64,000 bases of DNA from Caballeronia hypogeia (GTDB lineage: Bacteria > Pseudomonadota > Gammaproteobacteria > Burkholderiales > Burkholderiaceae), in NCBI RefSeq assembly GCF_001544875.2, contig NZ_FCOA02000030.1, positions 20,739 through 84,738 of the forward strand, in the 5' to 3' direction. The notes below the pieces were generated by a model. The model worked only from the letters and a program-made list of their open reading frames with translations. It was not told the DNA's origin and did not search any database. The position numbers were made by a program, and so were the translations under genes. Shown one piece after another: positions 52,813-61,367 of the stretch (positions are counted from its first letter, which is position 1; each line of letters begins with the position of its first letter).

Positions 52813-54780
52813 ATGCGCGTTGCGACTCTCGTGGCTGCTTTCTTGTTGCTGGCCTCGCCGTTGGTTTCGTCGAATTCCTTTGCTCAGGCGCCCAAAGGCG
52901 CCACCGCCGCGACCATCCAGGCGAACGACAAGCTCCGCAATTACCTCGACTTTTCCGATCAACGCGACTTCGAAGATGCCCGGCGCGGCTTCATCGCCGA
53001 TCTGCCGAGCCCGGTGATCAAAGGGCAGGCCGGCAATGTCGTGATCGACCTGTCGCAGTACGACTTCCTCAAATCGACCTCCGGAACTCCCGCCACAGTC
53101 AATCCGAGCCTCTGGCGGCAGTCGCAGATCCTTGGCATGCACGGCTTGTACAAGGTCGTCGACGGTATCTATCAGGTCCGCAACATCGACCTCGCGAACA
53201 TCACCTTCATACGCGGAAAGACCGGCTGGGTGGTCGTCGACGTGCTGACGTCGGCGGAGACCGCAAAGGCCGCGTATGACCTGATCAACGAAAAGGTGGA
53301 GCGGCTTCCTGTTACCGGCGTCATCTTCACGCACAGTCACGTCGATCACTTCGCGGGCATTCGCGGGATAGTCGATGAGAAAGACGTTCGCTCGGGCAAA
53401 ATTCCCGTGGTCGCGCCGGACGGATTCATGGAGGAAGCCGTCAGCGAGAACGTGTTCGCCGGCAACGTCATGAGCCGCCGCGCTTCATACATGTACGGCA
53501 ATCTGCTGCCGAAAGATCCGCGCGGCAATGTCGGCGGCGGCCTTGGCCTGACGACGGCGGCAGGTTCGATCACCTTGTTCGAGCCGAGCAACATCATCAA
53601 GACGACCGGCGAGAAGATGACGATCGATGGCGTCGACGTCGTGTTTCAGATGGCGCCGGGAACCGAGGCGCCGGCGGAGATGCTGTTCTATTTCCCTCAG
53701 TTCAAGGCTATCGATCTTGCGGAAGACGGCAATCACACGCTGCATAACATTCTGACCTTGCGCGGCGCGAAAGTGCGCAGCGCGCAGAAGTGGGCGAAGT
53801 ATCTCGATCAGACCATCGATCTATGGGGCGGCGAAGCGCAGGTATCGTTCGGCAGCCACCACTGGCCGCAATGGGGCAACGATCGCGTCGTGGAGCATCT
53901 GAAAAAGCAACGCGACCTGTACAAATACATCAACGACCAGACCCTGCGCATGGCGAATCAGGGCCTCACGATGCACGAGATCGCCGAACAGTTCGTGCTG
54001 CCCGACTCCCTCGCGAAAGAGTTCTATAACCGCGGTTACTACGGCAACCTGAAGCACAACGTGCGTGCGACCTATCAGCTCTATCTGGGATGGTGGGACG
54101 GCAATCCCGCCGACTTCGATCCGCTGCCGCCCACCGAGGAAGCGAAGAAGTATGTCGATATGATCGGCGCGGACAAGATCCTCGCGAATGCGCGCGAAGC
54201 CTTCGCCAAGGGCGATTATCGCTGGGCTGCGACGATCACGAACAAGGTCGTGTTCGCGCAGCCGGACAACAAGGCCGCGAGGCAACTCGAAGCGGACGCG
54301 CTCGAACAGCTCGGCTATCAGGCAGAATCCGGCCCGGCTCGAAACTTCTATCTGAGCGGCGCGCAGGAATTGCGCGGCGGCGTGAAGAAAATGGCGACGC
54401 CGAATACATCGTCGCCGGACATCATTCGCGGCATGACCACCGAGATGTTCCTCGACTTTCTCGCGATTCACCTCAACGGGCCGCGCGCGGGAGACAAGCG
54501 TTACGCCTTCAACGTGATCTTCCCGGACATCAAGGAAAACTACACGCTGACGGTCGAGGACGGCGTGATGAACTACGGCAAGGGCAAGTCGCTTCAGAGC
54601 GCAGACGCAACGATCACGCTCGACAGAACCACGCTCGACGACATCGCGCTCGGCAAGCTCAAGCTCGGCAATCTCGCCGATAGCGGGCAAGTGAAGATAG
54701 AAGGCGATCGTCAGAAGTTCAGCGACATGCTCGCGCTGTTCGACAAGTTCGACTTCTGGTTCACGATCAGCGAGCCTTGA
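52813..54780 (+). CDS. SdsA-type alkyl sulfatase (metallo-beta-lactamase fold), exported
   Basis: A 655-residue protein with a signal peptide cleaved near Ala25 (NSFAQA), so it acts in the periplasm. The zinc-binding motif is THSHVDHFAG (His174, His176, Asp178, His179). GGEAQVSFGSHHWPQWGN further on supplies more ligands. The C-terminal part is an SCP2-like lipid-binding domain (KENYTLTVEDGVMNYGKG). The order of beta-lactamase, dimerisation and SCP2 domains fits SdsA1/Pisa-type enzymes that release sulfate from alkyl sulfates such as dodecyl sulfate. It could serve as detergent defence or carbon supply. A strong hairpin follows the stop. Confidence 0.87.
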   Translation: MRVATLVAAFLLLASPLVSSNSFAQAPKGATAATIQANDKLRNYLDFSDQRDFEDARRGFIADLPSPVIKGQAGNVVIDLSQYDFLKSTSGTPATVNPSLWRQSQILGMHGLYKVVDGIYQVRNIDLANITFIRGKTGWVVVDVLTSAETAKAAYDLINEKVERLPVTGVIFTHSHVDHFAGIRGIVDEKDVRSGKIPVVAPDGFMEEAVSENVFAGNVMSRRASYMYGNLLPKDPRGNVGGGLGLTTAAGSITLFEPSNIIKTTGEKMTIDGVDVVFQMAPGTEAPAEMLFYFPQFKAIDLAEDGNHTLHNILTLRGAKVRSAQKWAKYLDQTIDLWGGEAQVSFGSHHWPQWGNDRVVEHLKKQRDLYKYINDQTLRMANQGLTMHEIAEQFVLPDSLAKEFYNRGYYGNLKHNVRATYQLYLGWWDGNPADFDPLPPTEEAKKYVDMIGADKILANAREAFAKGDYRWAATITNKVVFAQPDNKAARQLEADALEQLGYQAESGPARNFYLSGAQELRGGVKKMATPNTSSPDIIRGMTTEMFLDFLAIHLNGPRAGDKRYAFNVIFPDIKENYTLTVEDGVMNYGKGKSLQSADATITLDRTTLDDIALGKLKLGNLADSGQVKIEGDRQKFSDMLALFDKFDFWFTISEP

Positions 54781-54782
54781 TC

Positions 54783-54836
54783 GATCATGACTTCCGGAGA
54801 GTGCATCTCGATCGACGCACTCTCCGGCGCATGATC
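54783..54836. terminator. Strong two-way hairpin terminator
   Basis: CCGGAGAGTGC (54794-54804) pairs perfectly with GCACTCTCCGG (54817-54827), 11 bp with a 12-base loop. An outer stem, GATCATG with CATGATC, extends it. It lies between the convergent alkylsulfatase and NDH-2 genes. The U-tract is poor on both strands. Confidence 0.65.
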
Positions 54837-56172
54837 AGTTGACCTTCACCGTGGGCCGCACGCGCTCGCGCAGCCACTGGCTCGCGGCGTACATCACCGC
54901 GCGCTTGATGCCCGTCAGCCCCATGATGTGCCGGCGATAAAGATGCCTGTAGCACGTCGCCGCGAACCATCCGTCGATGAACAGCGGCCGGCGCAGCAAC
55001 TCGCTCATCAATGCGCCCGCCGCTCCCGCGCGTCCGAACGAGATCAGCGTTCCCTGATCGCGATAGGCGAACATCGGCACGGCGCGGCCATCGAGACGAC
55101 GCGCGAGCGCATCGGCGAGATACACGGCCTGCTGAAAGGCTGCCTGCGCGCGCGGCGGCACGAGAGCGTCGCCTTTCGCGGCGGGACACGCGGCGCAATC
55201 GCCCATTGCGTAGACACCCGAGTCCGCGCCGATCTGCAAGCTGCCGTCGACGATCACCTGTCCCAGCCGGTTCAGCGGCAAGCCTTCGAGCCGTCGCAGC
55301 ACGGCCGGGCCTTCCACGCCGGCGGCCCAGATGGTGATGTCGCTCGCGAGCGTTTCGCCATCGGCGGTCGAGACGGCGTCGGCATCGACCGACTTCACGC
55401 GGCAGCCGAGCCGCACTTCGACACCCAGCCCCGCGAGCACGTCCTGAGCGCGCAGCGAAATGCGCTCGGGCAACGCGGGCAACACGCGCGGCGCGCCTTC
55501 GAGCAGGCGGATGCGGATATCGCTGGCCGGATCGAGCGACGCCAGGTGATAGTCGCGCACCATTTCCGCCGTGCCGCGCAATGCGGCGGCCAGCTCGACG
55601 CCGGTCGCGCCGCCGCCGATCACCGTCACCGAGACGGGAGTCTTCACGGCGCCCGCATGACCCGAGCGCAGCAGGCTCGACAACAGACGCCGCCTGAACG
55701 TTTCCGCCTGTTCCACCGTTTCCAGCGTCAGCGCATGCTGCTCCGCGCCGGGAATCGAAAAGAAGTTCGTGACGCTGCCGAGCGCGAGCACGAGCGTATC
55801 GAAGGCCAGCGTTCTGCGCGGCAGGAGCGGACGGCCGTCGCTGTCGGTGGTTTCGTCGATGACGATCTCGCGGCGTTCGCGATCGATGCTCGAAAGCGCG
55901 CCCTGCTCGAAGCGGAAGTGATTCCACTTCGCGTGCGATGCATAGTCGATCTGGTGGCTCGACGCGTCGATCTGGCCCGACGCGACTTCATGCAGCAAGG
56001 GTTTCCAGAAGTGCGTCGGAAAGCGGTCGATGAGGATCACCTCGGCGCGACGGCGCTTGCCGACGCCGTTGCCGAGACGCGTCGCGAGTTCGAGTCCCGC
56101 GGCGCCGCCGCCCACGATCACGATGCGATGGGGCGAATCAACCTGGTGTTGTGCATAGGGGTTCAACATCAT
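54835..56172 (-). CDS. Type II NADH dehydrogenase (NDH-2)
   Basis: A 445-residue FAD-dependent oxidoreductase. The N-terminal FAD-binding motif is VIVGGGAAGLELA and the NADH-binding motif is VIGGGATGVELA; CAACPAAKG follows VYAMGDC, which holds the flavin. It passes electrons from NADH to quinone at the membrane without pumping protons. A membrane-associated amphipathic C-terminus (FIDGWFAATCYRHLYRRHIM) is as expected for the family. It lies 21 bases after the HAD-like gene and is probably cotranscribed with it. Confidence 0.87.
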   Translation of the reverse strand: MMLNPYAQHQVDSPHRIVIVGGGAAGLELATRLGNGVGKRRRAEVILIDRFPTHFWKPLLHEVASGQIDASSHQIDYASHAKWNHFRFEQGALSSIDRERREIVIDETTDSDGRPLLPRRTLAFDTLVLALGSVTNFFSIPGAEQHALTLETVEQAETFRRRLLSSLLRSGHAGAVKTPVSVTVIGGGATGVELAAALRGTAEMVRDYHLASLDPASDIRIRLLEGAPRVLPALPERISLRAQDVLAGLGVEVRLGCRVKSVDADAVSTADGETLASDITIWAAGVEGPAVLRRLEGLPLNRLGQVIVDGSLQIGADSGVYAMGDCAACPAAKGDALVPPRAQAAFQQAVYLADALARRLDGRAVPMFAYRDQGTLISFGRAGAAGALMSELLRRPLFIDGWFAATCYRHLYRRHIMGLTGIKRAVMYAASQWLRERVRPTVKVN

Positions 56173-56193
56173 GGCTCTCCCGGAAGGACTTCA

Positions 56194-56625
56194 TCAATCA
56201 GACGAATAGGCGTGATCGAACTGCGCGGCGCCGCGACGCAAGGCATCGCTCAAGGGCACGCACTGCGTGATGCCCGAGCTGCGCGCCTCTTCGAGCCCGC
56301 GTTGATCCGCGCCCAGCGCGACGACGCGATGCGCGGGCGTCGCGAGCGTATGCAGCGCGACCGCATAGCGCGATCCGGATTCGCTCTCTGAAAGAATCGA
56401 CGAGAAATACGTGATGCCGTCCTCGCCGAGCGTCTCGCTGATGGCGTCGTTCAGGCTCGCCGCATTGAGCTCGCTCACGAGCAGGAGCGGATAGCCGTCA
56501 TCGCGCACGCTTTCCAGAAAGCGCCTGAGCGCCGTGTCCTGCGCGTGTTTCGCCGCCGGTTTCTCCTGCCCGCCGGTACGGGTCCATACCGTGTCCATGT
56601 CCGCCACGATTGCATCGATTGCCAT
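56194..56625 (-). CDS. HAD-like hypothetical protein
   Basis: A 143-residue protein. The N-terminal VADMDTVW has the Asp-x-Asp of motif I of the HAD superfamily, SELNAAS sits near where motif II would be (PLLLVSELNA), and HRVVALGADQRGLEEARSSG resembles motif IV. A motif III lysine is not obvious and the protein is short, so it could be a minimal or decayed HAD phosphatase. The function is unknown. It starts divergently from a LysR gene, and NDH-2 follows it closely. Confidence 0.65.
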   Translation of the reverse strand: MAIDAIVADMDTVWTRTGGQEKPAAKHAQDTALRRFLESVRDDGYPLLLVSELNAASLNDAISETLGEDGITYFSSILSESESGSRYAVALHTLATPAHRVVALGADQRGLEEARSSGITQCVPLSDALRRGAAQFDHAYSSD

Positions 56626-56739
56626 TGCCTGCCTCTCGGAGTCGTTGAATGCGTGTGTGTCGCCGCTGGGCCGGGGCCGCGCTTGACGACATCGTTGGGA
56701 AAAAGATAACGACCCGAAAACATTTGCGCTATTTAGTAT

Positions 56740-56756
56740 TTATCACCGACTCATAA
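56740..56756. promoter_or_regulatory. LysR-box-like repeat between HAD-like and LysR genes
   Basis: TTAT-N9-ATAA is a symmetric site 10 bases before the LysR start, in an AT-rich intergenic stretch. LysR proteins use such TNA/ATA-type repeats, so it is likely an autoregulatory and shared control site. Confidence 0.5.
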
Positions 56757-56766
56757 GTTTTTGCTA

Positions 56767-57729
56767 ATGTTAAAAACGACCACTTTCCGGCAATTGCGCA
56801 CGCTGCAGACGGTAGCGCGCGTGGGCAGCATCTCGGGCGCCGCGCTCGAACTGCATCTGACGCAGCCCGCCGTGTCGCTGCAGATTTCGCTGCTGGGCGA
56901 AGCGGCGGGCACGCCGCTTCTGCGCCGCGTGGGGCGTGAGGTGCAGCTCACCGCGGCAGGCGAAGTGATGGCGCGTTATGCGAACGAAATCCTGAGCCTC
57001 TGGAACGAGGCGGGCGAGGAAGTCGCGGCGCTGCGCGGCGAACTGGGCGGCACGTTGCGCATTGGCGCGATCACGACGGCGGAATATCTCGTGCCGCCGC
57101 TGCTCGTGCGCTTCACGAAGGAGCGGCCCGGCGTGAAGCTGCAATTTCGCATCGGCAATCGCGACGACATCGTGCGCATGCTCGCGACCAACGAGATCGA
57201 TCTCGCGATCATGGGGCGGCAGCCGCGCGAGCTGCGCACCAGCGCCGCCGCGTTCGCGAAGCATCCGATGGCGTTCGTGGCATCGCCCACGCATCCGCTC
57301 ATGCGCGCGAAGCACATCGGCCTGACCGATCTCGAAGCCGCGAACCTGCTCGTGCGCGAGCGCGGCTCGGGCACGCGCGTGGCGATCGAAGGACTATTCA
57401 AGGAGGCGGGACTGAAGCTGCATGCCGCATCGGAGTTGTCGAGCAACGAAGCGATCAAGCAGCTCGTCGAGGCGGAGCTCGGCGTGGCGTTTCTTTCGCT
57501 GCACGCGTGCGCGCTCGAAATCAAGGCTGGTCTGCTCGCGACGCTGCCCGTGCCTTCCACGCCGATCGAGCGCGCGTGGCATGTCGTGCACATGTCGGAG
57601 CGGCGTCTGCCTCAGGTGGCCACTGCGTTCCGGGAGTTTCTGGTGCAGTCGGGCGCGGCGGTGGCGGGCGTGACTTCGCCGCCCGAAATGCCGAAGGCGC
57701 GCGCCGGGCGCAAGGCGCAAAAAGGCTAA
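56767..57729 (+). CDS. LysR-type regulator (CbbR-like)
   Basis: A 320-residue LysR protein. The ATG at 56767 was taken; an in-frame TTG two codons earlier is possible. The helix-turn-helix is RVGSISGAALELHLTQPAVS (about residues 18-37), typical of the CbbR/CysB branch, followed by a binding-protein-like effector domain (GTLRIGAITTAEYLVPPLLV). It is divergent from the HAD-like/NDH-2 unit, and a symmetric site lies between them. A role in redox or energy control is a plausible inference. Confidence 0.87.
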   Translation: MLKTTTFRQLRTLQTVARVGSISGAALELHLTQPAVSLQISLLGEAAGTPLLRRVGREVQLTAAGEVMARYANEILSLWNEAGEEVAALRGELGGTLRIGAITTAEYLVPPLLVRFTKERPGVKLQFRIGNRDDIVRMLATNEIDLAIMGRQPRELRTSAAAFAKHPMAFVASPTHPLMRAKHIGLTDLEAANLLVRERGSGTRVAIEGLFKEAGLKLHAASELSSNEAIKQLVEAELGVAFLSLHACALEIKAGLLATLPVPSTPIERAWHVVHMSERRLPQVATAFREFLVQSGAAVAGVTSPPEMPKARAGRKAQKG

Positions 57730-57900
57730 CGGGCTGGACGAAAGTTGGTCGCTGAAGGGAAATCTTCACTGGCCCGTGCCTTGCTGCTATGCCGGCGCGA
57801 TCAACGCGTGCACCATAGCGTTTTTTAGATTGGTTCCTCACGCCGTTCCTGGTGCGCTTTCAGAGCGGCATTGGAGCGGGCGATCAGCAAGACTTTCCCG

Positions 57901-59967
57901 ATGAACGACGCCCCCGACTCCGAAAGCCTTCGCATGTCCGCTCTGGCGCGCTATCACGCGCTGTTCAACGCAATCGACGATGGGTTCTGCATCATCGAAT
58001 TCTTCGACGGGCCGCACGGGCCGCTCAGCGATTATCTTCACGTCGACGCCAACCCCGGATACGAACGGCATAGCGGGATTGCGAACATCGTCGGCAAGAC
58101 CTTGCGCGACATCGATCCGGGCGATGCGGACCGCTGGATCGAACTCTACGGCACGGTGCTGCGCACCGGCGAGCCGACGCGTTTCGAGCGCTATTTCCGG
58201 GGCGCCGGACGGCATATCGAAGTGTCGGCGGCGCGCGTCGAACCGGCGAGCCTGCGGCAAGTGTCCGTGCTGTTCCGCGATATCTCAGCGCGCAAGAGAG
58301 CCGAGTCGGCGCTGCGCGCCAGCGAAGCGCTCGCGCGCGAAAACGTCGAGCGGGTGCGGCTCGCGCTTGCGGCCGGCGCGATCATCGGCACGTGGTTCTG
58401 GGACTTGCCGAACGACCGCTTCAGCGTCGATGAGGCGTTCGCGCGCGCTTTCGGCCTCGATCCCGCGCGCAGCCGCGATCATCTCAGCCTCTCGCAAGTG
58501 ACGGAGAACGTCCACCCCGACGACCGGGCGGGACTGAAAGCGGCGATCGAAGCGGTGATCGCGCGTGGCGGGCGCTACGCCCACCAGTACCGCGTGCGAC
58601 GCGCGGACGGACGCTATTACTGGATCGAGGCGAGCGGGCGCGTCGACCACGCGCCGGACGGCACGCCGCTGAGCTTTCCGGGCGTCGTGCTCGATGTCGA
58701 GAAGCGCCGCGCCGTGGAGAAGGAGCGCGACCGCGCGGCCGCCTCGCTGCGCGCGCTCAATGAAACGCTGGAGCAGCGCGTCGCAGAACGGAGCGCCGAA
58801 CTCATGCGCGCTGAAGAGCAGCTACGGCAATCGCAAAAGATGGAGGCGGTCGGACAGCTCACCGGCGGGCTCGCGCATGACTTCAACAATCTGCTCGCGG
58901 GCGTGTCGGGCTCGTTGCAGTTGCTGAGTATCCGCCTGAGCCAGGGACGCATCGCGGACGTCGATAAATACGTCGTCGCCGCACAGGGCGCGGTGCGGCG
59001 CGCGGCGGCGCTGACGCATCGGCTGCTGGCGTTTTCGCGTCGTCAGACACTCGATCCGCGTCCCACCGATGTCAACGCGCTCGTGAACGGCATGACCGAG
59101 CTGATACAGCGCACGGTGGGGCCGGGCATCCGGGTCGAGTCGGTCGGCGCGACCGGCCTGTGGCCCGCGCTGGTCGACTCGGGGCAACTGGAAAACGCGC
59201 TGCTCAACCTGTGCATCAACGCCCGCGATGCGATGCCGGATGGCGGCAGCATCACCATCGAGACGGCCAACAAGTGGATCGACGCCCGCGCCGCGCAAAG
59301 CCACGACATGCCCGAAGGCCAGTTCCTGTCGCTCTGCGTCACGGATACCGGCACGGGCATGACGCCCGATATCGTCGCGAAGGCCTTCGATCCTTTCTTC
59401 ACCACGAAGCCGATCGGTATGGGCACGGGCCTCGGTCTCTCGATGATCTACGGCTTCGCCAAGCAGTCCGGCGGTCAGGTCCGGATCTATTCGGAGGCGG
59501 GACAGGGCACGACTGTGTGCATCTACCTGCCGCGCTTTTATGGGGATGTCGATGGCGACCCCGTCGATCAGGACGAGACGGCCATTCCCGGCGCGGAAAC
59601 GGGCGAGACGGTGCTCGTCGTCGACGATGAGCCGAGCGTGCGCATGCTCATCACCGACGTGCTGGAGGAACTCGGCTACGCGGTGATCGAGGCGACCGAC
59701 AGCGTGGGCGGGCTGAAACTGTTGCAGTCGAACATGAGGATCGACCTGCTGATCAGCGACGTCGGTTTGCCCGGCGGCATGAACGGCCGGCAGATGGCGG
59801 AGGCGGGACGACAGGCGCGGCCCGGGCTGAAGGTGCTGTTCATCACGGGTTATGCGGAGAACTCGGTGATCGGCAATGGACGGCTCGAGCCCGGCATGCA
59901 GGTGCTGACCAAGCCGTTCGCGCTGGAAACCCTGGCGGCGAGGGTGCGGCAACTGGTGGAGGGGTGA
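57901..59967 (+). CDS. Hybrid sensor histidine kinase with PAS domains and C-terminal receiver
   Basis: A 688-residue soluble protein with no membrane helix. Two PAS/PAC domains come first (HALFNAIDDGFCIIEFFDG; then WFWDLPNDRFSVDEAFARAF with HQYRVRRADGRYYWIEASG). A coiled coil leads to the H-box GGLAHDFNNLLAGVSG (His326). The ATPase has LENALLNLCINARDAMPDGG (N box), TDTGTGMTPDI (G1) and GTGLGLSMIYG (G2). The C-terminal receiver has LISDVGLPGG (phospho-Asp620) and TKPFALETL. The DFNN box puts it in the HPK4-like group. It has no output DNA-binding gene beside it, so the response is likely passed on elsewhere. A TTG start at 57871 is possible. Confidence 0.88.
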   Translation: MNDAPDSESLRMSALARYHALFNAIDDGFCIIEFFDGPHGPLSDYLHVDANPGYERHSGIANIVGKTLRDIDPGDADRWIELYGTVLRTGEPTRFERYFRGAGRHIEVSAARVEPASLRQVSVLFRDISARKRAESALRASEALARENVERVRLALAAGAIIGTWFWDLPNDRFSVDEAFARAFGLDPARSRDHLSLSQVTENVHPDDRAGLKAAIEAVIARGGRYAHQYRVRRADGRYYWIEASGRVDHAPDGTPLSFPGVVLDVEKRRAVEKERDRAAASLRALNETLEQRVAERSAELMRAEEQLRQSQKMEAVGQLTGGLAHDFNNLLAGVSGSLQLLSIRLSQGRIADVDKYVVAAQGAVRRAAALTHRLLAFSRRQTLDPRPTDVNALVNGMTELIQRTVGPGIRVESVGATGLWPALVDSGQLENALLNLCINARDAMPDGGSITIETANKWIDARAAQSHDMPEGQFLSLCVTDTGTGMTPDIVAKAFDPFFTTKPIGMGTGLGLSMIYGFAKQSGGQVRIYSEAGQGTTVCIYLPRFYGDVDGDPVDQDETAIPGAETGETVLVVDDEPSVRMLITDVLEELGYAVIEATDSVGGLKLLQSNMRIDLLISDVGLPGGMNGRQMAEAGRQARPGLKVLFITGYAENSVIGNGRLEPGMQVLTKPFALETLAARVRQLVEG

Positions 59968-60142
59968 GCGGGGCTTCAGAAATGCGCGGGCGATCCTGAT
60001 CTCCGACGCGCTCGGTGAAGCCGCCCGCGAAGAACTCGGCCTGCATGACGGCCTCGCGCTCTCGACGCCGCCGACTCACACGCAACGTGCGCATCTCGCG
60101 CATCACCGCAAGCGCACGCACTGGCTTGAATGAACGCACCCC

Positions 60143-61186
60143 TCAGGCGCTTTCCCGATCGATGATCGAAAAGCCCGTATCGACGCGCAGCGCGGCGGCA
60201 GGCGCCGGTTGCCGCCCGTCGAGCCGGGCCAGCAACGCCTCGGCCGCCATCCTGCCGATCCCCGCGCCGTCGATGCGCACCGTCGAAAGCGCCGGATGCA
60301 CGTGCGCCGCCGTGCTGAGATCGCCGAAGCCCATCACCGCGACTTGCCGCGGAACCGCCATGCCGCGCCTGGCCGCTTCGGCGAGGACGCCTTGCGCGAG
60401 CGTGTCGGTGCTGCACACGATCACATCGGGCAGGCCGTGCTCCAGCATGCGCGCGAGGCCGTCGCGGCCCGCTTGCGGCGTAGCGGGCGCGGGCAGGATT
60501 TCCAGCGGCACATCGGCAACGCCGCGCCGCTGCAGTTCGGCGATCATGCTGCGGCTGCGTCGCAGGCCACGCGGGTCGCCCGCCGACACCACGCCGAAGC
60601 GCCGGTAGTTCTTCTGCAGCAAATGACGCGCGACGGCTTCGCCCACCGCCTCGTGCGAAAAGCCTATCAACATGTCGATGGGATCATCGACCAGATCCCA
60701 GATTTCGAGGATCGGCACGCGCGTCTTGGCGAGACGCTCGCGCGTGAGCGCGGTGTGATCGGTGCCGGTCAGCACGATCGCGTCGGGACGCCGGCCGAGC
60801 AGCGTCTGCACGATCTGCTCCTCGCGCTCGGGAAGATAGTCGGTCAGGCCCAGCAGGGTTTGATAGCCGGACGCGGCGAGGCTCGACATCATGGCCTGCA
60901 CCATGTCCGTGAAGATGGATGTCGCGATGGTCGGCAGCAGCAGGGCGACCAGGCGGCTCTTGTTGCTCGCGAGCGCGCCCGCCAGCAGGTTCGGCACGTA
61001 GCCGGTCGTGCGGACCGCGTCGAGCACGCGCCGCCGCGTTTCTTCGCGCACGAGTTCGGGACGGTTCATCGCGCGGGAGACGGTCATCGCCGTGACGCCG
61101 GCCACGCGTGCGACGTCCTCGAGCGTGACGCTCGCGCCCGTCTGATCTGGAAGCCGACCTGCGTCGGGCTCGTGGCTCGTATCCAT
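60143..61186 (-). CDS. LacI-family repressor of the glucarate locus
   Basis: A 347-residue LacI regulator. The helix-turn-helix is at about residues 21-42 (LEDVARVAGVTAMTVSRAMN), followed by the hinge with NLLAGALASNKSR. The effector domain is of the sugar-binding type. It is divergent from the GudP-type transporter gene, with a LacI operator between them, so it probably represses the glucarate genes. Glucarate or a breakdown product is the likely inducer, from context only. Confidence 0.85.
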   Translation of the reverse strand: MDTSHEPDAGRLPDQTGASVTLEDVARVAGVTAMTVSRAMNRPELVREETRRRVLDAVRTTGYVPNLLAGALASNKSRLVALLLPTIATSIFTDMVQAMMSSLAASGYQTLLGLTDYLPEREEQIVQTLLGRRPDAIVLTGTDHTALTRERLAKTRVPILEIWDLVDDPIDMLIGFSHEAVGEAVARHLLQKNYRRFGVVSAGDPRGLRRSRSMIAELQRRGVADVPLEILPAPATPQAGRDGLARMLEHGLPDVIVCSTDTLAQGVLAEAARRGMAVPRQVAVMGFGDLSTAAHVHPALSTVRIDGAGIGRMAAEALLARLDGRQPAPAAALRVDTGFSIIDRESA

Positions 61187-61302
61187 GTCCGCTCCGTGGT
61201 AGCCGCCATTCTACCGACACGCCTCTCGAAAGCGATCTCCATGCCAATCCTATGAGATAAGACATCGTATAAATTTGTGTCGGGAAAACCCGGATTTTGC
61301 CA

Positions 61303-61318
61303 ATGTTGGCGCTAACAT
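61303..61318. promoter_or_regulatory. LacI-type operator of the glucarate locus
   Basis: ATGTTGGCGCTAACAT is a 16-base palindrome with one mismatch per half and a central GC, the LacI-family form. It lies 50 bases before the transporter start, among possible promoter elements, and 117 bases from the repressor start. Confidence 0.7.
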
Positions 61319-61367
61319 ATCCTTCGTTTGCGTGAGACATCACACAACATGCGATTCGGAGACGACA

